15,766 nt of DNA from Nitrospina sp. (GCA_018665625.1 JABJCF010000451.1:1-15766), one strand, 5' to 3'; positions 6,835 to 15,270 are shown, numbered from the stretch's first letter. The notes: generated from the sequence alone by a model not told the origin. Made by a program: numbers and translations.

Positions 6835-7938
6835 ATGAAACTCCCTTTGGTTTTAGCCTCATGTTTTACTGTTCTTTTTTACATTGTCACCCTTTCATCG
6901 CCTGCCTCTAGTGCAACGGCCATACACGCGGAACAAAACAATCTTGAAGTCCTTCAGAATAATGAGACAGGACTCATTTCAGTTCGCGCTAAAGACGTAT
7001 CCCTTAAAAACGTCATGCAGAGAATTTCTCAAGTGACCGGTCTGACCGTGAAGTCAAGCAACGCAAGCATTCTTGATGAGGCGGTAGAAATAAACCTGAA
7101 AAACCTGTCCCTTAAAGAAATCGTCGACCGACTATTGCAAGGAGTCAACTCAGTATTTTTCTATTCATCAAAGGCCTTAACAGAGAAAGATGAAACACCC
7201 GCTTTAACCAAGGTCATGTTGCTCTCAAGAAAAGAGGCCCTGCCAACCGGCGCAATAACGAATCGCGAAAAAAAATTGACGAACAAAGCAATTACGGCAC
7301 AAGCCCAGCAAATAAGGCTTCGGTTGCTAGCTATTATAAAATCTCCACTTGGCCGTTCCATTATGGAAAAGAAATTGTTTGCGACTCAAAGTATTTTGAA
7401 AGGATTACTGGAAACAGGAACAGAAGAAGAAATTAAAGAAGCGATTGCAGCTTTAGGTGACATCCTCGCCCAGCCCGCCTTATACAACCAAGCACGAAAT
7501 GGTCACGTATTTCATGAAGCTATGGAAGCTTTCAAAAAACTAGACCCAAAAGGTGGAGAAAATTATCTCACCCAACTTCTTAAGGAAAGTAGCGAGCCAT
7601 GGGTGCAATCCCTTGCGGCACAAAGCCTGGGAGAAATGGGCCAAACAAGTTCCATCCCTACTTTAGCAGCAGCTTATGCCAGTGGTGATCCACTGGTAAA
7701 AGAAGCCGCCATATACAGTCTCGCAAAAATTGGAGCCGATATTGGAGTCGGTGAGATTTTCAAAGCAACAGCAAGTGGGGACTCAGGCCTTCAACAGGAA
7801 ATTATCAACGCACTGGCATTATCCAGCGATGAAAAATCACAAGCCGCTTTGGACCAGGCGGTAGCTGAAAATCTGATTCCTGCTGAGTCCGTTTCAGAAG
7901 AAGCGGTCGCACAATTGACGGAATCAGAAAACAACTGA
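6835..7938 (+). CDS. Periplasmic STN-domain protein with HEAT-like repeats
   Basis: This 367-residue protein is probably exported (hydrophobic signal at 1-26, ending in ASSA). An STN-like domain follows at about 47-112 (ISVRAKDVSLKNVMQRI, then VEINLKNLSLKEIVDRLL), the same fold type as in the protein at 1372-2160. The C-terminal half contains helical HEAT-like repeats at about 238-335, clearest in EPWVQSLAAQSLGEMG and DPLVKEAAIYSLAKIG. STN domains bind partners or peptidoglycan-proximal elements in secretins, and HEAT repeats are protein-binding scaffolds, so an adaptor role is plausible but unproven. The ATG at 6835 fits the signal peptide, although the nearest purine-rich site (AAGGAA) is rather far upstream. 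It is followed after 32 bp by the secreted HYR/PKD gene, probably in one operon. Confidence 0.8.
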   Translation: MKLPLVLASCFTVLFYIVTLSSPASSATAIHAEQNNLEVLQNNETGLISVRAKDVSLKNVMQRISQVTGLTVKSSNASILDEAVEINLKNLSLKEIVDRLLQGVNSVFFYSSKALTEKDETPALTKVMLLSRKEALPTGAITNREKKLTNKAITAQAQQIRLRLLAIIKSPLGRSIMEKKLFATQSILKGLLETGTEEEIKEAIAALGDILAQPALYNQARNGHVFHEAMEAFKKLDPKGGENYLTQLLKESSEPWVQSLAAQSLGEMGQTSSIPTLAAAYASGDPLVKEAAIYSLAKIGADIGVGEIFKATASGDSGLQQEIINALALSSDEKSQAALDQAVAENLIPAESVSEEAVAQLTESENN

Positions 7939-7970
7939 AACATTTTAGTAATAACAACGGGGAGATTAAA

Positions 7971-10178
7971 ATGAAAAAACTGTTACAACGTTTTCCAATC
8001 CTGATCGCTTGTATAATTGCGATCCTTTTTGCGACTGCGGGTCAAGCAGTAGCAGCGGGTGGCCCGGTAATACTCAGTGGCGATGATGCTGATGACAGAA
8101 GCCATTGCGAAGGTTCGCGCTGCGGTCAGCTTTATGGCAAAGCCTTGAGTTTTGTAGTTAACAATTCCCAATCCAACGGTTCTGGGATCGTCGCAATTGG
8201 CGTCAATAGCAGTCGGGCACTTAGCTCTCTTAACTCTTGGAACAATCCAACAAACGGTGGCCCTGGTGTGACAATCACGCATGCCCGAACCACCGCCGAA
8301 ATTTCAAGTGTCGATTTTTCCAATTTCGCAATGATCTATATTCCATCGGATAGCCGCAATACCTCTGGGGGAATGACTTCAGGTCAGCTCACTACATTAA
8401 ACAGCAGGCAAACAAACATTGTTGATTTTGTGAATAATCAGGGTGGTGGTTTGCTGGCATTGACTGAGGCAGGATATTCGCATCAATACAACTGGCTACC
8501 ACTTTCCTTAAATACCTCTAATACTGGACACAGCAGATCATCGGTTATTCGTCCAACAGCCGAAATGGATGCTATTACTCCAGGGCTCACCGCATCCCAA
8601 TTGAGTCACTGTTGTTTCCATACAGTATTTACCGGTCCTCCGGGTTTCTCCGGACTCAAGGTTCTTGCCTATCACGACCACAACGGCAATGGTCAGTTTG
8701 ATGGTGAAGCTACCGACCATGTGATAATCCTTGGGGGTGTACAAATCACTATTCAGGGAAACATTTCACTTTCGCCGGCAACAGCAGCTCTTACAACTGG
8801 AGATCAACACACCGTTACGGCATCTGCCGAGGATGGAAATCCTTTGGCACCTATAGCGGGAGCGACGGTAACGTTTGTGGTTTCCGCAGGTCCCAATGCT
8901 GGAGCAAGCGGAACCTGTAACAACGGCGGTTGTACCACCGATGCCAACGGTCAGGTAAGCTTTACCTATACTGGAGCCAATGCTGGAACCGATTCTATCG
9001 TAGCCAGTTTTGTAGATGGGAACGGAGAAACACAAACTTCCAATACCACCGAAGCAACCTTTGAGACTCCACCCAATGAGCCTCCTATTGCTGACGCGGG
9101 ATCAGATCAAATCATTGAACAAACGGGTCCCGGCAATACTGCAGTCATCCTCGATGGCTCTGGTTCTTCAGACCCGGATAGCGATCCGTTAACTTACGCT
9201 TGGTCTGGTGGAGCTTCCGCCACAGGTGCCAACCCAACTGTTAATCTGGCACCGGGTACGCATAACATCACTCTGATCGTCAATGATGGAACGGTTGATA
9301 GTGCTGCGGACACGGTACAGATAATTGTTCAAGACACCATCGCACCTGCTATCACGACTACGGATCGCACGGTAGAAGCTACAGGGGCAACAACTCCGGT
9401 TGACGTTTCTGGCGATGCATCAGCAACGGATGCCGTTACCTTGGCACCTGTGTTAACGAACAACTCGACGGGTAGTTTCACGATCGGTTCGCACACGGTA
9501 ATCTGGACAGCCTGTGACGCAGTTCCAAATTGTTCCGAGGCGACACAGACCGTAACGGTTGTTGATACAACCCCGCCGGCTATCACGACTCAAAACCTGA
9601 CAGTCGAAGCAACGGGCACCTTGACTGCGGTGGACATCGCCTCAGTAACTGATGCCACGGATGCTGTAGGTGTTGTGTCTCTGACCAACAACAATGCCGG
9701 TCCCTATCCAGTAGGGTCGACCACTGTTACCTGGACAGCCTGTGACGCAGTTCCAAATTGCTCTGAGGTGACTCAAATCGTTACGGTACTTGACACAACC
9801 CCGCCTGAAATCAGCAATGCTTGTTTGACGGATAAACTCTGGCCGCCAAACCACAAAATGGTTCTGGTGTCTACAGGTTCCGTAAGTGACATTGCTGATC
9901 CTGATGCCACGTTCAGCATTGCTGTCACCAGCAATCAGCCGATCAACGGAACAGGAGATGGCAATACCGATCCTGACTGGGAAGTGGATAGTAGCAGTTC
10001 GGATTATGAAGTATCTTTGCGAGCCGAAAGAGCGGGTAACATTGGTCAGCGTGACTATACGATCACTGTTACGGCAACCGATGCCAGCGATAATACATCT
10101 ACGGCAACGTGTTCGGCCAGTGTTCCACACGACCAGGGAAACAATAATTCCCCGGCCGCGAAAAAAGGGAAAAAGTAA
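7971..10178 (+). CDS. Secreted multidomain protein with Ig-like, PKD and HYR modules
   Basis: This 735-residue protein has a clear Sec signal peptide (1-29, ending AVA-AG). Residues 30-255 form a domain with alternating strands and GGGLLALTEAGYS (158-170), like a glutamine-amidotransferase/ThuA-type flavodoxin fold. It ends near an Asp/Asn-rich stretch, HDHNGNGQFDGEATDH (235-250), that may bind calcium. Then come a Big-1-like Ig domain (about 262-365), a PKD-like domain (about 370-455, with LDGSGSSDPDSDPLTYAWS), two HYR-like domains (about 457-532 and 533-608), and a C-terminal module with LWPPNHKMV (623-631). The tail is basic (AAKKGKK). The ATG at 7971 follows GGGGAG. These are typical extracellular adhesion or scaffold modules; no enzyme site is evident. 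Lying just upstream of the T2SS operon, it could be a T2SS substrate, but it has no known export tag beyond the signal peptide. Confidence 0.85.
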   Translation: MKKLLQRFPILIACIIAILFATAGQAVAAGGPVILSGDDADDRSHCEGSRCGQLYGKALSFVVNNSQSNGSGIVAIGVNSSRALSSLNSWNNPTNGGPGVTITHARTTAEISSVDFSNFAMIYIPSDSRNTSGGMTSGQLTTLNSRQTNIVDFVNNQGGGLLALTEAGYSHQYNWLPLSLNTSNTGHSRSSVIRPTAEMDAITPGLTASQLSHCCFHTVFTGPPGFSGLKVLAYHDHNGNGQFDGEATDHVIILGGVQITIQGNISLSPATAALTTGDQHTVTASAEDGNPLAPIAGATVTFVVSAGPNAGASGTCNNGGCTTDANGQVSFTYTGANAGTDSIVASFVDGNGETQTSNTTEATFETPPNEPPIADAGSDQIIEQTGPGNTAVILDGSGSSDPDSDPLTYAWSGGASATGANPTVNLAPGTHNITLIVNDGTVDSAADTVQIIVQDTIAPAITTTDRTVEATGATTPVDVSGDASATDAVTLAPVLTNNSTGSFTIGSHTVIWTACDAVPNCSEATQTVTVVDTTPPAITTQNLTVEATGTLTAVDIASVTDATDAVGVVSLTNNNAGPYPVGSTTVTWTACDAVPNCSEVTQIVTVLDTTPPEISNACLTDKLWPPNHKMVLVSTGSVSDIADPDATFSIAVTSNQPINGTGDGNTDPDWEVDSSSSDYEVSLRAERAGNIGQRDYTITVTATDASDNTSTATCSASVPHDQGNNNSPAAKKGKK
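9503..9532 (+). repeat. 30-bp direct repeat, copy 1, in the first HYR domain
   Basis: These 30 bases are identical to 9731-9760 and encode the WTACDAVPNC stretch (residues 512-521) in the same frame. The identity at DNA level exceeds what protein conservation needs and points to a recent module duplication or gene conversion. Confidence 0.9.
9731..9760 (+). repeat. 30-bp direct repeat, copy 2, in the second HYR domain
   Basis: Second identical copy of 9503-9532, 228 bp (76 codons) downstream, encoding residues 588-597. The period of 76 codons equals one HYR module. Confidence 0.9.
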
Positions 10179-10195
10179 TCCCTTAAACTTGCTTT

Positions 10196-10248
10196 AAAAA
10201 AAGGCCCCTGGAGGCGGAAGGCAACTTCCCTCCCCAGTGGGCCTTTTT
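10196..10248 (+). terminator. Strong rho-independent terminator after the HYR/PKD gene
   Basis: A-run then GGCCC (from 10203) pairs with GGGCC (10239-10243) followed by TTTTT. Inner pairing of CTGGAGG with CTCCCCAG and of GGAAG with CTTCC around a GCAA loop extends the stem. The A-run and T-run can also pair, so it may work in both directions. It starts 17 bp after the stop at 10178 and separates the secreted-protein unit from the gsp operon. Confidence 0.88.
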
Positions 10249-10547
10249 CTTTTCTTGTTTTATCCCTCTGCCGCTTGCGACTGCCAATTAGGCTCTATGA
10301 ATTGTTTCCATCTGCCTCCCCTGCCAAGGGGCAACCATAATTATTTAAAGCTCTTCGTCGATTTTTCCGAAAAATAATATAGAGATATAATAGGACAATG
10401 GGTTTAATTTCAATCAATCACCTCTAAAAAAGATAAAAATGCTAGTTCCTAGCCAACGGCCCAACCCGTCAAAATTTTGTAATACCTTGACAAAGGCCAA
10501 TAAATTCATTAAGTTAGAGAGAGTAAACCTTGGGGTAACCGGCGCCC
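10249..10547. other. Intergenic region upstream of the gsp operon
   Basis: About 300 bp without a credible open frame. It holds a C-rich/G-rich hairpin (CCCCTGCCAAGGGG, about 10319-10332), an AT-rich stretch near 10365-10440, and the candidate promoter at 10487-10515. Confidence 0.55.
10487..10515 (+). promoter_or_regulatory. Candidate sigma-70 promoter for the gsp operon
   Basis: A perfect -35 TTGACA (10487-10492) is followed after 17 bp by a weak -10 TAAGTT (10510-10515; three of six match TATAAT). The spacing and the position 33 bp ahead of the gspC start support it; the poor -10 suggests low activity or help from an activator. Confidence 0.4.
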
Positions 10548-11330
10548 GTGAATAAATTTTTACCAGCGATCAATCTCATTTTCTTCCTCATCATCGCTGC
10601 TCTTATAACCCTATCTGTCAGAATTTGGACAAATCCTCCTTACCCACTCAGAGTGGACGGAGAATCTGTGGTGAAATCGCCAAAAACCCTGAAGAATTTA
10701 GCAGTTACAAGGGCTGGATATAACTCGGGTACAGTATCTCAGGTAGCAAAAGGCAACATTTTCCGTAAAGAAAGAAGAGAATATATTCCTCCCCCAACAG
10801 CCCGGCCTGTTGCCGCCCCTGTGGCCAGCAAACCGGCTTTGCCACCCCCGAACCTGGTTCTAAAAGGGGTTTTGATGTTAGGCGGCACAAAAATTGCTAT
10901 CTTAGAGGGACAATACTGGGTTCTGCAGGGAAACCGGCCCGCGCAAAAAAAGGTAAAGAAAAAAGGCTATTCCTTGGGACAAATTGTGGGAGATTTTAAA
11001 TTGACGGAAATAGATAAAACCAGTGTAACTCTTGATGACCAAAAAGGGCGGGTAGTTCGTTTGCGACTGGCCAACCGCTCCCCAGAAAAGGTTATTCATA
11101 GGGAAGGCACTTCTTTTTATCAAAAAAACAAAAAATACGATCCCAGAAAGTTTGCAGCAACGCCAGTTAAGAATCGGCCAATAAGAACCACGACTGCTAA
11201 GCCAAAAGCCAGTCCCGCTCCGGCACCGACCAAGAGCGCGCCGGCCCCGACTTTCAGGATTTCGGGAGCGAAAACAGCTGCGCCTGCTCCGGCACCCGCA
11301 CCGGCTCCCGTTCATATTTCAGGAAGATAA
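10548..11330 (+). CDS. gspC: T2SS inner-membrane protein GspC-like, without PDZ domain
   Basis: GspC links the inner-membrane platform to the outer-membrane secretin. This 260-residue protein has a short cytoplasmic N-terminus, one membrane segment (about 8-25), a linker, and a homology region (about 103-175: NLVLKGVLMLGGTKIAILEG, then GYSLGQIVGDFKLTEI and SVTLDDQKGRVVRL) that matches the GspC/PilP HR fold. Canonical GspC ends in a PDZ or coiled-coil domain; here a basic linker and a Pro/Ala-rich tail (APAPAPAPAP, about 245-254) take its place. The GTG at 10548 fits the membrane segment; the purine-rich site GGGG is rather far upstream, so translation may be modest. It lies 6 bp from gspE and heads the operon. 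It could be called PilP-like, but the pseudopilin gene set argues for T2SS. Confidence 0.75.
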   Translation: MNKFLPAINLIFFLIIAALITLSVRIWTNPPYPLRVDGESVVKSPKTLKNLAVTRAGYNSGTVSQVAKGNIFRKERREYIPPPTARPVAAPVASKPALPPPNLVLKGVLMLGGTKIAILEGQYWVLQGNRPAQKKVKKKGYSLGQIVGDFKLTEIDKTSVTLDDQKGRVVRLRLANRSPEKVIHREGTSFYQKNKKYDPRKFAATPVKNRPIRTTTAKPKASPAPAPTKSAPAPTFRISGAKTAAPAPAPAPAPVHISGR

Positions 11331-11336
11331 AATATC

Positions 11337-13046
11337 ATGTTGAAAAAAGTTAATCCGGTTGAGCGAATTTTACTTCGACACAAAAAAATTTCAGAAAAGG
11401 TTTTGCTGGAAGTTAAATCCAGCAACCTGCAGTCCGGCAGCTATATGGGTAAAACCCTGGTGGATCATGGTTATATCCACACCCAAACCTTACTCGAAAC
11501 TCTTAGTGCCGAATTACGCTTGCCGTATGTCAAAAAAAGTCAATTCCCAAAGTCCGGCCTGCCCGTGGAAGGCGTATCAATATCTGAGGCATTTTTAAGA
11601 GAAAAAATTATTTTCCCACTGCAGCTCAAGGATGATGCCTTGATCGTCGCGGTATTTGATCCCTTTGACCTTTACACCATTGAAGATTTAAAAGTATCTC
11701 TGGGAAAAAACATTCGTGTGGTCTTAAGCAGCGAACAGGATATTCTGGAATCAATAGAAGCCTACTATGGCGAAGGCGGCAGCTCAGCAATGGACCGCAT
11801 GGTTGGGGATATCAATGACGAAGATCTGCATGGTCTGGATAACCTTGATGAAAGCACGGAACATATTCGTGATATGGCTTCCGAAGCGCCCGTTATCAAA
11901 CTGGTGAATCATGTTATCAGCGAAGCCATCGAGTCGCGAGCCAGTGACATTCACTTTGAACCTTTCGCCGATGAACTTCTTTTAAGATATCGAATCGATG
12001 GCATTCTGCACGAGTTTGATCCACCCCCTAAACGGCTTAGTTCTGCAATCACCACCCGAATTAAAATCATGGCTAAGATGGATATCTCTGAGCGCCGATT
12101 GCCGCAAGATGGAAGAATCAAACTAAAAATTCTGGGCAAAGATATCGACATGCGTGTTTCCACCCTTCCCACCTTGCATGGTGAAAGCGTGGTCATGAGA
12201 ATACTCGATCGCGGAAGTCTGGTATTGGACCTCAGCCAAATGGGGTTCCCTAAACAAGTACACGAACAACTCGAAGCTCTGATCCTTAAACCTTACGGGA
12301 AATTGTTGGTCACCGGACCTACAGGTAGCGGAAAAACCACAACTCTTTATGCGGCGTTGAGCAAGATCAACACACCGAATAAAAAAATAATCACTGTTGA
12401 AGACCCGGTGGAATACCAAATGCGTGGCATCAATCAGATTCATGTGAAATCTCAAATCGGATTAAACTTCGCAAGTGGATTGCGCTCTATAGTGAGACAA
12501 GATCCTGATGTAATCATGGTAGGAGAGATTCGTGATCCAGAAACCGCAGAGATATCTATCCAGGCAGCATTGACGGGACATTTGGTTTTTAGCACGGTGC
12601 ATACGAACGATGCAGCAGGAGCCATTACCAGATTGCTGGACATGGGAATCGAAAACTTTCTTATATCTTCAGCTCTGTTAGGGGTTCTGGCGCAAAGGCT
12701 GGTACGCGTTATCTGCCCGGAATGCAAAGAGGAAGCGACATTGACACCCACGCTACGCGAAGAGATGGGACAAATTGGAAAAGAAGATTTCAAAGTTTAT
12801 CATGGCAAAGGGTGCAGTGCATGCAGTCAGACAGGGTTTCGAGGCAGATGTGGAATTTACGAATTATTAGTTGTCGATGACAACATCAGGGAACTGATTC
12901 TAAAAAAATCCACAGCTCAAACTATTTGTGATCAGGCACGACAAACCGGAATGACAACTTTAAGAGAAGATGGCTGGGTCAAAGTAGCAAAAGGCATCAC
13001 TACCGTTGAAGAAATTCTTCGAGTTACTCTAAACGATAGAAATTAA
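11337..13046 (+). CDS. gspE: T2SS assembly ATPase GspE
   Basis: This cytoplasmic hexameric ATPase powers pseudopilus assembly. The 569-residue protein has the full layout: an N-terminal MshEN/GspE-N region (about 10-145), a PilB-type N2 domain containing EAPVIKLVN and SDIHFEP (183-209), Walker A GPTGSGKTTT (327-336), an Asp box in TVEDPVEYQ (353-361), Walker B in MVGEIRDPE (394-402), and a His box LTGHLVFSTVHTND (412-425). A tetracysteine zinc site is formed by CPEC (460-463) and CSAC (493-496). The zinc site is typical of GspE and of PilB. The ATG at 11337 follows AGGA in the end of gspC, and the genes are 6 bp apart. The gspF gene follows after 60 bp. Confidence 0.95.
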   Translation: MLKKVNPVERILLRHKKISEKVLLEVKSSNLQSGSYMGKTLVDHGYIHTQTLLETLSAELRLPYVKKSQFPKSGLPVEGVSISEAFLREKIIFPLQLKDDALIVAVFDPFDLYTIEDLKVSLGKNIRVVLSSEQDILESIEAYYGEGGSSAMDRMVGDINDEDLHGLDNLDESTEHIRDMASEAPVIKLVNHVISEAIESRASDIHFEPFADELLLRYRIDGILHEFDPPPKRLSSAITTRIKIMAKMDISERRLPQDGRIKLKILGKDIDMRVSTLPTLHGESVVMRILDRGSLVLDLSQMGFPKQVHEQLEALILKPYGKLLVTGPTGSGKTTTLYAALSKINTPNKKIITVEDPVEYQMRGINQIHVKSQIGLNFASGLRSIVRQDPDVIMVGEIRDPETAEISIQAALTGHLVFSTVHTNDAAGAITRLLDMGIENFLISSALLGVLAQRLVRVICPECKEEATLTPTLREEMGQIGKEDFKVYHGKGCSACSQTGFRGRCGIYELLVVDDNIRELILKKSTAQTICDQARQTGMTTLREDGWVKVAKGITTVEEILRVTLNDRN

Positions 13047-13106
13047 TTTTTCGCAAGAATCCAAAGAATACACTTGCAAGAAAACTGAACTCCATAAAGG
13101 CAAACC

Positions 13107-14333
13107 ATGACGGTTTACTCCTACAAAGCCACGGATCAAAACGGCAAATATGTTGAAGGTGATATTAATGCGCCCGACTACAAAGGTGCGATACAACAGA
13201 TTCGCAAGCTGAATTATTTCCCGGTAAAAGTTTCAGAAGGAAAGAGTTCATCAAATCTTTCCGCTGGAATGGCTTTGTCTTTACCGAGTTGGGGTTCCCC
13301 TATTCCCATCAAAGATCTGATGACCCTCACTATGCAACTCGCAACCCTGGTGGATTCAGGATTAACATTAGATGATGCCCTCGCAACTTTAATCAAACTT
13401 GCAGAGACAGATAAAGTTACCGAGGTGCTTTCAGACATTAGAAAGCAGGTACATGCAGGAAGTTCCTTTGCAGATGCTTTGGCAGAGCACCCGAAAGTTT
13501 TCTCCAAGTTGTATGTCAATATGATCCGCGCTGGTGAAGCCGGAGGAATGCTAAGTGAAGCACTTTCTCGGCTTGCCATGTTCATGGAAAAATCTGTCGA
13601 GCTAAAAAACAGTATTCGATCAGCGATGGTTTACCCGGCCATTCTTACTTTTGTGGGTGGTACTGCAGTTATCATTCTTATTACATTTGTAATACCTCAG
13701 TTTTCCAAATTGTTTGAAGAGATGGGTGCCGCCCTTCCACTTCCAACTCAGATCATGCTGGGTTTAAGCTCGCTGATAATAAATTACTGGCCGGCATTGA
13801 TACTGGGAATCGCGGGTTCCATAGCCGCATTCACCCTTTACATTAGAACAAACAAGGGTCGACTCAAATGGGATGGAATCTTATTAAAGCTGCCTCTGTT
13901 TGGACCATTGATCCGAAAAATTGAAGTTTCCCGATTCAGCTTGACCATGGCAACTTTATTAAAAAGTGGTGTTCCCATTTTACAGGCGATGGAAATTGTT
14001 CAATCGATTTTGATCAACAGGGTTATCGCTGACTCAGTGGTAAACCTTAAACAGGCATTAAAAAGAGGCAAAGGCCTTTCAGGGCCTCTCCAGGAAGCTG
14101 AGATTTTTCCACCGATGGCGGTACAAATGATCACCGTTGGCGAAACCTCTGGAGCCTTGGATGAAATGCTGGCAAAAGTTTCTAAAACCTACGACAAGGA
14201 AGTCGAGCAATCTATTAAGCAAGTGATTTCCCTGATCGAGCCTATGATGATTTTATTCATGGCATTAATTATTGGCTTTATCGTTGTATCAATGCTGCTA
14301 GCTATATTCAGTGCCAACGAAATCGCTTTTTAA
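13107..14333 (+). CDS. gspF: T2SS inner-membrane platform protein GspF
   Basis: GspF is the polytopic platform protein that contacts GspE and guides pseudopilin insertion. The 408-residue protein has the family N-terminus YSYKATDQNGKYVEG (4-18), then two repeated T2SSF domains (about 68-195 and 271-395), each with the GE.[AS]G signature: RAGEAGGMLSEAL (141-153) and TVGETSGALDEML (343-355). Membrane segments are at about 173-195, 222-245 and 377-401. Length is normal for the family. The ATG at 13107 follows AAAGG at good spacing. It lies between gspE and gspG. Confidence 0.95.
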   Translation: MTVYSYKATDQNGKYVEGDINAPDYKGAIQQIRKLNYFPVKVSEGKSSSNLSAGMALSLPSWGSPIPIKDLMTLTMQLATLVDSGLTLDDALATLIKLAETDKVTEVLSDIRKQVHAGSSFADALAEHPKVFSKLYVNMIRAGEAGGMLSEALSRLAMFMEKSVELKNSIRSAMVYPAILTFVGGTAVIILITFVIPQFSKLFEEMGAALPLPTQIMLGLSSLIINYWPALILGIAGSIAAFTLYIRTNKGRLKWDGILLKLPLFGPLIRKIEVSRFSLTMATLLKSGVPILQAMEIVQSILINRVIADSVVNLKQALKRGKGLSGPLQEAEIFPPMAVQMITVGETSGALDEMLAKVSKTYDKEVEQSIKQVISLIEPMMILFMALIIGFIVVSMLLAIFSANEIAF

Positions 14334-14366
14334 CAAAAACTCAACGATTCATTACCAAGGAAATTT

Positions 14367-14783
14367 ATGAAGGACTATTTGAAAAGATTTTCTAAGCTGG
14401 GCGCAAAAGGTTTTACCTTGATAGAACTCATGGTCGTCATGGTTATTATTGGACTGCTCGCCGCTACAGTCGTGCCCAAGTTTTTTGGTCAAGTCGACAA
14501 AGCCATGCAACAAGACGCGCAAGCGCAAATTGAATTACTAGGACAAGCACTCGACCTCTATCGACTGGAGAAACATAAATACCCAACCAGCGATGAAGGA
14601 TTGGATGCAATAAAATCTTATTTAAAGAAAAATATTCCGAAAGACCCTTGGGGAAATGATTATATTTACGAGTCCCCCGGTAAAGAGGGTCGTGGCTACG
14701 ATTTAATCTCTTTTGGGGCGGATGGTGCGGAAGGAGGAGAAGGAACTGACATGGACATTGTCAGTTGGAAAAACTTTGAATAA
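14367..14783 (+). CDS. gspG: T2SS major pseudopilin GspG
   Basis: GspG polymerises into the pseudopilus that pushes substrates through the secretin. The 138-residue precursor has a 15-residue leader ending KG and the methylated-prepilin motif FTLIE from Phe16, with the assembly glutamate at Glu20. A long hydrophobic helix (16-35) continues into the family signature for GspG: DLYRLEKHKYPTSDEGLDA (63-81), DPWGNDYIYESPG (93-105) and the calcium-site loop SFGADGAEGGEGTDMDI (115-131). Cleavage needs a prepilin peptidase, which is not in this window. The ATG at 14367 has AAGGAA 6 bases upstream, the strongest start among the pseudopilins, in keeping with its being the major subunit. Confidence 0.95.
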   Translation: MKDYLKRFSKLGAKGFTLIELMVVMVIIGLLAATVVPKFFGQVDKAMQQDAQAQIELLGQALDLYRLEKHKYPTSDEGLDAIKSYLKKNIPKDPWGNDYIYESPGKEGRGYDLISFGADGAEGGEGTDMDIVSWKNFE

Positions 14784-15270
14784 CCTGCGGTCTTTAGGGA
14801 AAAACGGCTTCACCCTATTGGAACTGATTCTGGTTCTATTTTTGATGGGTCTCATCGCAGGGCTGGTTTTACCCTTTGTGGTATCCACTCTTGATCGCGT
14901 TAAACTGCAATCAGAGGCCAGACAAATCGCCTCTGCTTTACAATTTGCCCGTAGCGAGGCGATCACTAAAAAAACGTTATTCACCTTTAATGCCAACATA
15001 GATCAAAACCATTATTGGCTCGCTATCCCAAAAGAAAAGGAAGTCACACAAACAAAAATCCTTGATGAAACGGTACGAATCAGGGGCTACGAAGGAGCCG
15101 AAGAAACTCTATCTGACGGAACATTTATTATAAACTTTTATCCACGCGGAAACTCAAGCGCTGGTACCATCCACCTACAGTCGTCTATCGACGGAAAAGA
15201 CGCCCCTGCTTATGCCATCATCATCGATCCTATTACAGGAAAACCGACCATCAAACTCCTTGAAGAATGA
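14776..15270 (+). CDS. gspH: T2SS minor pseudopilin GspH
   Basis: GspH is a tip-associated minor pseudopilin. From the TTG at 14776 it has 164 residues: a leader ending KNG, the prepilin motif FTLLE (12-16), a hydrophobic helix (12-36), and the GspH/FimT pattern QSEARQIASALQFARSEAI, then YPRGNSSAGTI and IIIDPITGKPTI. I chose TTG 14776 because it gives a normal 11-residue leader and overlaps the gspG stop by 8 bases. The frame is open further back (TTG 14713, ATG 14722), but those starts would give overlong leaders inside gspG. Only a weak GGA site precedes it, so translation is probably coupled to gspG. Confidence 0.85.
   Translation: MNNLRSLGKNGFTLLELILVLFLMGLIAGLVLPFVVSTLDRVKLQSEARQIASALQFARSEAITKKTLFTFNANIDQNHYWLAIPKEKEVTQTKILDETVRIRGYEGAEETLSDGTFIINFYPRGNSSAGTIHLQSSIDGKDAPAYAIIIDPITGKPTIKLLEE

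Noticed and set aside
9642..10130. 162-codon open frame antisense to the HYR/PKD gene
   Set aside because: It is a shadow of the repetitive Thr/Val-rich coding strand and has no start signal or domain.
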